NCBI GenBank assembly: GCA_003667245.1
Contig: RCNN01000241.1
Location: 1 to 30,217, forward strand
From: Heterostelium multicystogenum
Taxonomy: Eukaryota > Evosea > Eumycetozoa > Acytosteliales > Acytosteliaceae
Direction: 5' to 3'
Length of the DNA stretch: 30,217 bases
The notes below the pieces were generated by a model. The model saw only the letters and a program-made list of their open reading frames with translations. It was not told the DNA's origin and searched no databases. Below, piece by piece: positions 21,069 to 30,217 of the stretch. Both the position numbers and the translations under genes were made by a program. The stretch's first letter is position 1. Each line of letters starts with the position of its first letter.

Positions 21069-21413
21069 ATGGAATGTATCTTTAAGTATCAAAGAAGATC
21101 ACGATCACTATTATTATCAAAAAGTTGTTGTATTATTATCATAGCTATGTTGCTAGCAACATTGTATAATATTGGTGTTGTAGATGCATCCCGAGGCTAC
21201 CACAATAAGATTCCAGAGATTCAGGACTACGAGAGAGTGGTAGACCACGCGTGTAAAGCGAATTGTATCGAGCTTTATTGTCTTTGCCGGTGGTCGATGC
21301 GCCCCGACTGTTTCATCCACTTGGCAAATTGCTACCAAACCTGCGAATACTTTAGATACATCGAGAAGCTGCCTGACGAAATTAATAGTAGTGATGACGA
21401 CCTGTATTTTTAA
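21069..21413 (+). CDS. Small secreted or anchored Cys-rich protein, unknown
   Basis: 114 aa and intact, in a window where most genes are frame-broken. The basic N-terminus (KYQRRSRSLLLSK) is followed by a hydrophobic segment (CCIIIIAMLLATLYNIGVV) and a probable cleavage site at VDA-SRG. The mature part has seven Cys after the signal, spaced C-x3-C-x4-C-x-C-x7-C-x6-C-x3-C (CKANCIELYCLC, then CFIHLANCYQTC). The end is acidic (SSDDDLYF). Base composition rises in GC across the mature part, as expected for coding DNA here. I recognise no family. The odd number of Cys suggests a free Cys or a dimer. Confidence 0.65.
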   Translation: MECIFKYQRRSRSLLLSKSCCIIIIAMLLATLYNIGVVDASRGYHNKIPEIQDYERVVDHACKANCIELYCLCRWSMRPDCFIHLANCYQTCEYFRYIEKLPDEINSSDDDLYF

Positions 21414-21771
21414 TAACTCGAATCCACCAAGTTATTCATTTATTGAACTTCATAATTATCCCTTCCATTCCAACAATAACATCTCTACATCTCTTAACCC
21501 TGAAATAATTGAGAAAAAACAAAAAAATAAATTCAATTTTCCAGAAATTTTAAAAATGGGGGGCGATGTTTTGATTAATAAATTAAGTTGAGTAATTTAT
21601 TTATTTATTGTTTGGAAGGATCCTTTGTGTGAACAATTCAAACTTCTACCTACAGATACATTAGTATATTTATTTACTTATAATTACATATAACTGACTA
21701 TTATTTAACTACCTGGTTCTTTCTGCTTGGTTGCAATTGTATTTTGTAATATTTGTATTGGTATATAAATC
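21414..21771. other. AT-rich spacer
   Basis: No gene seen. It ends in the 5' flank of the next gene; the ATG at 21772 fits an A/T-rich leader. Confidence 0.45.
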
Positions 21772-23335
21772 ATGGATAACAATAACAGAGCAATCGATAA
21801 ACAAAAGATCGTCGACGAGGTCGCCATCATGTTCCCATTGTTGACTAAGGACCACTTTTTATATTCGACTCTCGATCGACACAATTGGGATGTAAACTCT
21901 GCTTTGGATCTCCTACAGAAGAGACATGCCACCCTCGAGAAACAACAGAAACAAATCGAAGCAATGTTGGAGGAGAAGAAGCAATACAATGAAAAGAAAG
22001 ACAAGGCATTTAAGGAGCTAAAGGAAATCTTTGGTGACTCCTTCCCAGATGCTAAGTATTATGGTGCACTGGCCAAATACAAGCTGAACGTCGAAGAATC
22101 TGTCAACTATTTGATGCAAGAACTCTCTATTCTTGAGGAAGTTAAGCGTAGAAAAGATGCCGAAACCAGAAGAAAGAACTTCTTGAGGAAGAAAGGAAAA
22201 AGAAGCTCGAGGAAGAACAAAAGAGGGAAGAGATCAAGAGACAAGAAGAGGAAATCAAGAAACAAGAAGAGGAAATCCGAGGACGTCTTTTATTATTAGA
22301 AAAATTAAAACGTGAAGAACAAGAAAGAGAGCATGCCAGAAAAATGGAGGAAGAGAGAAAATTGGCTGAAGAAGAAGAACTTGCAAAAGCTAAGGAGGCA
22401 GCCAGATTGAAAGAAGCACTGGCCGAGGAAGAAAGAAAAAGGGCCAAACACAAATCGAGATCGAAAAACAGGAACAGGAGAAGAGAGAAATAAGAAGATT
22501 GGAGGAAGAGAGTCAAAGAATCAAAAAGTTAATTGAGGAACAAGAGAAAAGCATCCAAGAGGCTCTTGCTAAAAAGCAATTGGATGAACAAAAACAAATG
22601 CAGTATCAGGCTCGTATCGATTCAATTCTTATGGAGCTGAAGAATCAGCCAATTGAGCGTAAGAAAGAGATTGCCAGCTCCGAATTATTCCAGGAAATAC
22701 TCAAAGACTTCCAATCAGTACTGAAGATTGATGTGCCACCATGCAAACCACTTCCACCTTCTTACTCATTAAGCTCAGCTATACCTCACAAGCCTGAGTT
22801 GATTGCTCCATTTGGTTTTACTGCCGTTCAACCACCTCCATCCCAAGACAATGACAACGACCTTCACAAACCATCATCACCATTCCTCAATCTGACCAAG
22901 CACCCATTCTACTATAACCCATTCACCGAGCCTACCTCTCCACATAACAGTGAGCCAGCTTTTGCCCCACTATCCCTCCCACAATCTCCACCACCCTCCT
23001 ACCCATTTACTGCACACTTCACTGTCTCACCAATGTCCGGACTAAACTCACCACCTTTAATTGGAAGCCAATTCAATCCCATCAATGATGATGTATCACC
23101 AAAGAGCTCACCCTCCATTCCTCAAACATTGAACGTTTCCCAAGTTCCAGCCGCTGAAAAAGTTACACAACCAGCTCCATCCAACGAAACCAAGAATGAT
23201 GCATCTATTTTTGAAAACCTCTGCGCTATGTTTTCTGCAACCTCGCCAGAGATTGTTGGTTATGTTTGGGAAGCTAGTAAGGGTGATGTCTCAGTCGCCA
23301 TCCAAAACCTCCTTGATATCAACTCTCAAAAATAA
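21772..23335 (+). CDS. Triple CUE/UBA-like coiled-coil protein
   Basis: About 521 aa, no intron. Residues 12-50 form a CUE-like three-helix unit (VDEVAIMFPLLTKDHF, then WDVNSALDLLQKR). Residues 80-120 form a second (ELKEIFGDSFPDAKYY, then LNVEESVNYLMQE). A long, highly charged Glu/Lys/Arg coiled coil of about 150 residues follows, then a Pro/Ser-rich region of about 180 residues, and a third unit at the C-terminus (FENLCAMFSATSPEIVGYVW, then SVAIQNLLDINSQK). CUE domains bind ubiquitin in known proteins, so this is probably a ubiquitin-binding scaffold; that is inferred. One base is missing near 22185 and one in the A run at 22446-22448. Both restore a single frame, and the total then divides exactly by three. 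Confidence 0.75.
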
Positions 23336-23592
23336 GACGAAATTTAACCAATTTCTTCACATTAAGTTTTTAGCCATTGTATATTTTAAATAAAATTTTG
23401 ACAACACCAATCTTGTTATTTTTCACAAAAAATATTTTACTGGAATTGTTTTTTGGATTCACCAAAGTTTTTCACAAAAACAAATAAGAAACAGAGATTC
23501 ATTTATATTTTTAAACTTGTTTGAGTCAATTTTTGATCATTCCAACCATCATTTGAACATTTACATCATATAATCTCCTCTTATATTTCTAA

Positions 23593-24851
23593 ATGAATTT
23601 AATTAAAATTCCACCACAATGCTATATTCATATTTTAGATACTAATACAAACATCACAAGATTGATGAATGGTCCTGTTACATATTTATGCAAGGAACAT
23701 GAGAAAACTATTACACCAGGACCAGTAAAAATGCATATCATTCCTAAGCAGCACTATTGTATTATTGAAAATCCTGTAATTTTAAAATCCAACCTAATCG
23801 ATCCAGAACTTGATAAGCATGGACAAGCCAAGTTAAAGTTTGGACAACGTGAAATCAGACTTGAACAAGTAGATCCATTTCCACTGTACCCAGGTGAGAA
23901 AATGGTTGGCGACAAAGTCCACCCAATGAAAATAGTTGTCGACAACGAAGCCTTAAAACTGAAGCTTTGTGCGATTGCGTCTCAGGTGGAAAGGCACATA
24001 AAGCTGGTGACGAATGGCTATTCAAAGGTCCTGGCACATATCAACCCAACGTCGACGAAGAAGTCGTCGAAACTATCAAGGCAATCATTTTGAAACCACA
24101 TCAGGCTTTGAAGTTAAGAGCAAAAATTGATTTCACTGATCGAGATAACAAGAAGAGAAAGAGTGGTGAGGAATGGTTGGTTAATACAGAAGGTGCATTC
24201 ATAGTGGACCCATATGAAGAGATCGTAGAGAAAATCGATGCAACAGTTCTCGATGAAAAGACTGCAGTTGAAGTAAGAGCTATACGTAAATTTGATGACA
24301 ATGGAATCGAGCGTAAAAAAGGAGAACGATGGTTGTTAACACATGAACAAACTCCATTGTACATCCCTCCTCCTGAAGTAAAGATTGAATCAATAGTAAA
24401 TATCACTGTACTGACTCCCAACGAATTTTGTGTTATCAAAGACTATCAAGATGAAAATGGAGTCAATCAAATGGGAAAGAAAAGCAAATCGTCGGACCTT
24501 GCAACTTTTTCTTGAAACCAAGTGAAAAAATTGAATGTTTAGAGTCTGCCAAGGTTCTGATGCCCGAAGATGCCATCTATGTCACAGCTTTGGAAGAATT
24601 CGAAGATACCATTATGGAGGGAAATCAAATGAAAACCATCACCAGAAAGGCTGGTACCCGTTGGTATGTCTATGGACCCCAGAGTTACATTAGACCATAT
24701 TCTGTCAAAGAAATTAGACATGAAAAGGCTATAAATCAATTTGGATGATTACAACATTCATATATTTTCACCAGTTTATGTGGCCATTCTATTCATTGTT
24801 GGCGTGTATCTATTTTTCAAATTTTTGGGTTTCATGTTTTTTTTAAACTAA
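23593..24851 (+). CDS. Half-length major vault protein with a hydrophobic tail
   Basis: About 419 aa against about 850 in full MVP. It aligns from the MVP start (NLIKIPPQCYIHILDTNTN, matching the family's IPP.HYIHVLD) through the vault repeats: DPFPLYPGEKM, GDEWLFKGPGTYQP, SGEEWLVNTEGAF, KGERWLLTHEQTPLYIP and AGTRWYVYGPQSYI. In full MVP the next segment leads to the shoulder and cap helix. Here, after KEIRHEKAI, a one-base frame change at about 24733 gives INLDDYNIHIF, then a membrane-like helix (YVAILFIVGVYLFFKFLGF) and TAA 24849-24851. No cap-helix or shoulder sequence exists downstream. Other frame changes are at about 23963 and 24483, each one missing base. Without the last change the protein would end at TGA 24746-24748 with no tail. 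Confidence 0.85.
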
Positions 24852-25124
24852 CCTAAAAGACAAGATCATTTCTTTCAATAAAAATGGATAAAGTGTGTAG
24901 ATAATTAAATTAACTACAAGGTTTAGTCTATTTCTTTACTTTTTTTTTTTTGTTTTTCTTTATTTTTGTGTCTTTGGTTGGGTTTGCCAATACTTGAATT
25001 GGTTTGGGAATAAGTGTTTATCTTTTTCTTTTTCTTTTTTTTTTTTAATATATTCTTTTAAATATCATATATATTATTATTATTATTGATTATTGCTGAT
25101 TATTTTGTGGTTAATTTAATATTA
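24852..25124. other. T-rich spacer between convergent genes
   Basis: Separates the 3' ends of the vault-like gene and the poly(A) polymerase gene. It contains T10-T11 runs at about 24942-24952 and 25037-25046, which may serve 3' end formation; that is an inference. Confidence 0.4.
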
Positions 25125-26858
25125 TTACCATCCGTATAAATTAGAAGATTGATTAGAGTTGGAATCATCATCATGTGAATTAGTTGAATTAGAATCGTTC
25201 GACTCAGAGTCAGAACCGGATTCAGCAGAAGAACAATAAAAAATCGGAGGAGCTTTGGATATCTGATCCAGAGTCGTTAGAGTGAATCGAATCTTCAGAG
25301 TACTCTTCTGAGGATGAGGATGTGATATTTACAAATTCAGTTTGATTGGTGGAGTTTGTGTTGGTTGGGTATATGTTGATTGGGGTGTTGGCTTGAATGC
25401 TTGATGGTTGGTTTTCACTTCTGAGAGCAGGTGATTGTGAAGTAACTTCAGGCAACTTTCCTAATTCCTTCGAGTTGCTTAGCTACTTTAATGACATTAT
25501 TACGATCTTTTGCCTGTTGCTCGACGAGTCGTTCCTCAATAAGACGTGACAAAATGGTAGGGAACTTCAGTGCAGAGTATTTGTCCTTTAGGAGTTCCTC
25601 AGAGGTCATCTTTAGCATTGCATTGAAGAATACTCCACGAATGAACGAAATGTTGAAACTGTTTTTTACCGACATCGTTGTTGGCATCGTGTGGATCTCT
25701 TATTGTCAAATAGATTCCATATTGTTTCCTTTCTTAAAGTAGAATCCACCGTTGTTCAGACAGATTCCATGACGAGTATATTGAAACTGTTGGCCATAGA
25801 GTTTTGAAAAAGTCGAGCAACATCTTTCCATAGTCAGTATCATTTCCAGCGTGTTTGTAGTTTGCACCGTCTTGATGGTAGCCAGATCGCTTGGTATGAA
25901 CTCTCTGCTCAATAGGTAGATATCTGAGTTGTATATAGCTAACAACCATCAATGCCAAAGCATACGAGCCCAATTCCACCGCTATAGGTCTCATTCATAT
26001 TATTTTGGAACATAAAATACTTGAGAATTAGCAAGAGCATTTTTCATCGATTTATATTTCTAAACAAATTTGCAGTTAGTATCAAGCTGATTGGCTCTTT
26101 GGTGCGGACTTATTCTTCTTACCTTTAAAAAATTGCTTGACTATCTCAGTATTCTCAATTCCATTTGGAGTATCAAAACAAATATCTATATTATACCAAG
26201 TACTTCTGTGGGCCATCTTTGATGATTGGTACTTTGGCACCGGCAATTAAACGAATGTTTGTAAACTCCTTTTGATGTTGTTTGCTCAGTAAGATATTGT
26301 ATAGATCGTTGATAGGGTTGGTGTATGATCTTCCATGTGTTGGTTGAGAATCATTGATTCCAGAATTTGAAATATCAATATCACTTGAGGGTATACATAG
26401 GTCAGTTGAAAATGAACCAAAAACAATAACCTGTTGGAGAATTAATTAATAGATTGCTGGAAATGAATCAATTTATCAATTGATATTACCTTTGCTTTTG
26501 GCCAATTTTGCTTAACAATGGCTTCAATATCATTGACGATCTTCTGTTCATACGGTTTTCATATTGAGTTGGTACCAACCATTGATAAAGAGTTCAATCT
26601 CTTTCTCAAGATCGAGATTTGGGAGGTCTTCGCTCGTACAATATCCTTGTAACCATAAGGGAGGTGTCAATGTGGAAAGTTGTTTGTAAAGGTCGTTGGA
26701 TTTATAATATTTGTTGTGCTTATTTAAAATGCATATTTGATAGTCTATGATTGTTGCCATTGTTTAAATTGTAAATGATGTTGATTTTCATGGTGATTGG
26801 ATTTGTGATGACTATGATTCAAATGGTTGAGTTGATTTTGTTCTGGTTCTTGTTTTTG

Positions 26859-26889
<31 letters not shown>

Positions 26890-27959
26890 GCTGTTGAGAG
26901 GATGAAGTTGGTTGATTTTGTACATTATTACTATATAAGGTATAAATTCATTTTCTTGGTTGGCAAATGACAATGGATCGTTATTTGTATTTATGGGTGA
27001 AGTTGTTGCTGTTATTGTAGGTGATTGTTTGGTGTATCAGTTTGACTGTTTGTGGTTGTAGTTCATAAATATTATTGGTTTGTTGTTGTTGTGAAAAGCT
27101 TGAGTAATGGTTGTTGTTGTTTGTTAATATCTGTTCATCAACATTAATTAACTCGGTTGATGATGATAATGATTGCGGTTGTTGATTTTCAGCAATTGAT
27201 CAGAAAATCCCTTTTGCTTTTTCTTCATTGGCAAAGAGGTTGGTGAAGTTTTGCCACTAGAGTTTTCGATATTGTTACCAATGGAGGTGTCAATTGAATT
27301 TTGGCTGGAGTTCAAATGAAGATCTTCAAGCTTCTTCTCGGTGGGCTTCTGTTGGTCAGATTGCTCATTGTTGATCTGTTGGGATGAGAAATACGAGCAT
27401 TTGTTTGTGAAGGTGTGGAAGAGGTCGATGTTGCTGGTGATTGTTGGTGGTTGTTATTATTACTATTTTTTGTTTTGTTTTTTTCTATTTTTTTACAAAG
27501 GATGATGAAGAAGAGGCTGTCGTACTATTTTTATCCTTGCCGCTTGGCGATGGAATATCAGTTTTGTGTGATTTCGATTTTTCTTTGATTTAGTTTTGCC
27601 ATTGTGTGAATGATGTTGTCTGGAGAACTGTTTCCACTGCTGCCAGTACTATTGTTTGGTCCAAATCACTACCAAACAAATTCTTGTCGGCTGTTTCATA
27701 AATCACAAATGGCTTGGAGGGTGACGATTGATGGAGAACTTCCAGATGACCTTGGTGATTTCTTTCTTTTGAGCATCCTATTTGGGGTCTACTATTATTA
27801 TTATTGTTGTTAGTATTTGAGTTGTTTGGATGTTTGTTGCTGTTGTTGTTGTTGTTTTTGGTTTCTGTTGTTGTTGTGGTTGTTGGTGTTTATATTTGAT
27901 TTCGTTTGTATTTGGTAGTGATTGGCAATGATTGCCATATAGGAATTCTCAACAAGCAT
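25125..27959 (-). CDS. TRF4/5-type non-canonical poly(A) polymerase
   Basis: About 900 aa. The N-terminal part (27959 to about 26800) is low-complexity Asn/Gln/Ser-rich with several frame changes. The core starts LTPPLWLQGYC and LDLEKEIELFIN, then KAKVIVFGSFSTDLCIPSS followed by DIDIS, the nucleotidyltransferase GS..DxD motif, and later DICFDTPNG, the third catalytic Asp. Introns are 26489-26431 and 26122-26060. The central and PAP-associated parts follow: LLILKYFMFQNNMNETYSGG, GSYALALMVVSYIQ, then GKMLLDFF, LYGQQFQYTRHGICL, LTIRDPHDANNDVGKNSF and ISFIRGVFFNAM. The C-terminus is acidic and Ser-rich, ending in NLYGW. Relatives add short A tails to nuclear RNA for exosome decay (TRAMP); that is family knowledge. 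At least seven frame changes are needed. The start is either ATG 27959 or 27938. Confidence 0.85.
26865..26896. repeat. (GTT)n/(AAC)n triplet repeat
   Basis: A triplet run that encodes poly-Gln, poly-Asn or poly-Thr depending on frame, inside the N-terminal low-complexity region of the poly(A) polymerase gene. The Gln frame fits the flanking sequence best (SSQQQQQ). Confidence 0.75.
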
Positions 27960-30217
27960 AAAGTGAATGAAATGAATCAACAAATAGTTGGCAAGGAAAT
28001 AAAATGAAAAGAATAAGAGTAATCAAATTTTGATGACGTTTTTGTTGGAATGTAAGTCGATCCTCTGTCAACAAAGAAATCGATACATCTCCCAACTAAG
28101 AAGAAACAATAACAAAATATAAATAGATGATTCAATTATCTAATATAATTGAATTTGATATTATTTAGATTGTGAAACTAAATTAATAAAGATAATATAT
28201 ATATATATTATGCTATATGGAAGCAATAAGAATGGAATGGAATATAATGGAATAGTTTTTGGTTGTTTTAGAGAATAATTATAAAGTAATGTATGCTAAA
28301 GAATGATCATTGGAAAAAAAAATATATTGGAAATGACGACAAGCACACTGATGTTCTGAGAAAATGGGCGGAGGTGTTGATTTAAGATTTGGAACCCGAA
28401 AAACAAAATGTCTTTTAAAGCACTACAGTGTAAATCAATATCTATCGTGTTGTCGTGTGTGATATAAATGATGCAATTGATTTGATTTGTTTGTTTGATT
28501 GACAGCCGCTAACTATATTATTATTTTACTTTTATTATATTATATTATATTATATTATTATGTTATTACTGTTCTTATTTATTATTATTCTGACAATATA
28601 TATATATAATATTGCTTTTCTTGTTGTTCTAAATATTATAATTATTATTCTTATAATAGAATATGTTATTTTATAAAAAGTATGAATTTATTGGTTGTAT
28701 TTGATATTTTTGTGTTTGGGTTGAATTGTGTAGGAATGGTCAACTAATATATTGTACAACAGATGTTATTGATTTCAATTCAATTATTTTTTTAGATGTT
28801 GTATTTATTTTTATAAATATCTTATTATTATTATGTTATTTATAAAAGTTGAGGTGAGGTTATATTTGTTCTTGCTTTCTTGCTTGCTTGCTTGTTTGCT
28901 ATAAATTATTAATATATATATAATTAAAGTAAAATATAAAGCTAACTCCCCAAGTTAAAAAATAACAAGTCTATAGTCTACTTCCAGCAATACTGTTACT
29001 GCTTGCAATACAGAAAATAACTTTGATTGCTTGATATTAACAGATTATGAAATTGTTGTTGTTTTTGGAGTATTCAGGTAGATGATTCTTTTCAGCAAAG
29101 GGTGAGTAATACTAGCAGTAAGTAACAAGATTTTCATAACTTTTCAATCAAATATATCGTAATAATAATTATAATTAAAATAAATATTATTATTATTTAA
29201 TTATATTCTAATTCTCATGTTTTTGATTGATTGATTGCAGGTCATGGTCATGCTGAAGTGACAACACCTTGTTGTGTTTGGCGTGTATCAATAAATATAT
29301 ATAATATTGCAGATTGCAATTTTTTTTAATAATAAATGAATGATTTGGTTGGCTGTGGGTTGTTAGGGTGTAGGTGTGTTGCAGTGCATATTTGTTGCTT
29401 GCTTTTGTTTAGATTCAAATTGAAAAGCACTAACTGCAAATTGACTATGATATAGACTGTCGCCATTTTGATTGTGTATAAAAGGGAGATTTGATTTGAA
29501 CACAAAAGCTATTACTATGGTGTATAAGTGTTATGATTCAAATCTGTATTTGTCATCTTTGATCCGTTTTTGTTTTGTTTTCTCACCTGCTGTGAATATT
29601 CAAGTTTGAGATACTCTCAAACACTCTAATACAGCTGTACTTTGTTCCTTTGTTTGGTTGTGGTAGTTGGTGTTATATTATTGAACAATGATTCAATTTA
29701 AATGTTAGAATGAAAAATAATGGTGTGATTGATAGCTACATTGAAGTGGTTCGAAATATCATTCTACTACTCTAAATATAAGAGATGAGAACAACCAACC
29801 AACCAACCAATAAAACCAATCATTCACTTATCAAACAACACTACAACTATATACTTTAATAAAAACATCGAAAATAACAAGAATTTAATCATTTTTTTGA
29901 TAGAATATGGAAAGCCAATCGCCTTTAATACATATATTATTCCAATTAGAGTATCACAAATAACTTCACCCTATTGCAATCAATCAATAAATATTACTAT
30001 TTTAAAGTGAAGATGAGATAAATGTAGGAGGTATTTAAAAATGAAAATTCAGTACCCCCTTCTAGTGGCTATGAGTGGTTGAGTAACACAATAGATATTG
30101 GTGGGTGGGTGTGTTGAATAGTAGTACTGGAAAATTGATTTGATTTGATACTAATATATTAAATAAAAAAAGATCAAAACTTCATTTTACATCTTAACTT
30201 TTGAACGAGCTAGCTTT
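27960..30217. other. 2.3 kb gene-poor right end
   Basis: The 5' flank of the poly(A) polymerase gene and beyond. Simple repeats: (AT)n at about 28194-28210, TATTA repeats at about 28532-28560, CTTG repeats at about 28868-28893 and AACC repeats at about 29792-29809. A TATAAA lies at 29477-29482. No open frame has clear coding character. A weak spliced candidate near 29,050-29,330 is discussed under rejected items. Confidence 0.45.

Noticed and set aside
27610..27813. 67-codon plus-strand open frame
   Set aside because: Antisense of the low-complexity N-terminus of the poly(A) polymerase; it ends in a Tyr/Cys run from a simple repeat.
29047..29330. Possible small spliced gene (MKLLLFLEYSGR..., donor GGTGAGTAA near 29100, acceptor GATTGCAG near 29240, then GHGHAEVTTPCCVW)
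   Set aside because: The splice signals are good, but the first exon has an in-frame TGA and the product is under 50 residues with no family.
29477..29482. TATAAA as a promoter
   Set aside because: No gene follows in a suitable position, and TATAAA is common by chance in this base composition.
1..30217. tRNA, rRNA, CRISPR array or intact transposon
   Set aside because: No tRNA B-box-type motif in a fold-consistent setting, no regularly spaced direct repeats with spacers, and no transposase or reverse-transcriptase motif was seen by eye.

Overview
This window looks like nuclear DNA of a dictyostelid social amoeba. The spacers are very AT-rich, with poly-A/T, (AAT)n, (TAGA)n and (GTT)n tracts. 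The genes carry short GT..AG introns (about 50-170 nt), N/Q/T/S-rich low-complexity stretches, and mostly TAA stops. A calcineurin A with a long Asn/Ser-rich N-terminus also fits. I cannot name the species.

Layout. On the minus strand (1.6-16.4 kb) lie a UIM-containing Ser/Pro-rich protein, a protein of about 1,190 aa built from about 13 membrane-helix repeats, a short oxysterol-binding protein, calcineurin A, a GT8 glycosyltransferase, and a membrane-anchored protein with a cathepsin-propeptide (I29) domain. On the plus strand are a frame-broken TLC-domain gene at the left edge, a doubtful small gene at 6.9 kb, and a run from 17.0 to 24.9 kb: a papain-family protease, a mitochondrial-looking FAD protein, a small secreted Cys protein, a triple CUE/UBA-like coiled-coil protein, and a half-length major vault protein. 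On the minus strand, convergent with the vault gene, is a TRF4/5-type non-canonical poly(A) polymerase (25.1-28.0 kb). The last 2.3 kb has no recognisable gene.

Frame quality. Most genes here, including conserved ones such as OSBP and calcineurin A, are broken by single-base indels, usually beside short homopolymers. When each is read across, the protein family matches through the break. I take most of them as sequence or assembly errors rather than gene death, and protein lengths below are given after allowing for them. Two in-frame stops (TGA in the repeat membrane protein, TAA in the GT8 gene) are less easily explained.

Most interesting. (1) The vault-like protein keeps only the N-terminal vault repeats and then, after one frame change, runs into a hydrophobic tail: a possible membrane-anchored half-vault. 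(2) An I29 inhibitor domain on its own membrane anchor is transcribed divergently from a papain-like protease that has no recognisable I29 propeptide, which suggests a split inhibitor/protease pair. (3) The repeat membrane protein has a recurring D-x(n)-[WY]-R-[IA]-P signature that I cannot assign to a known family.
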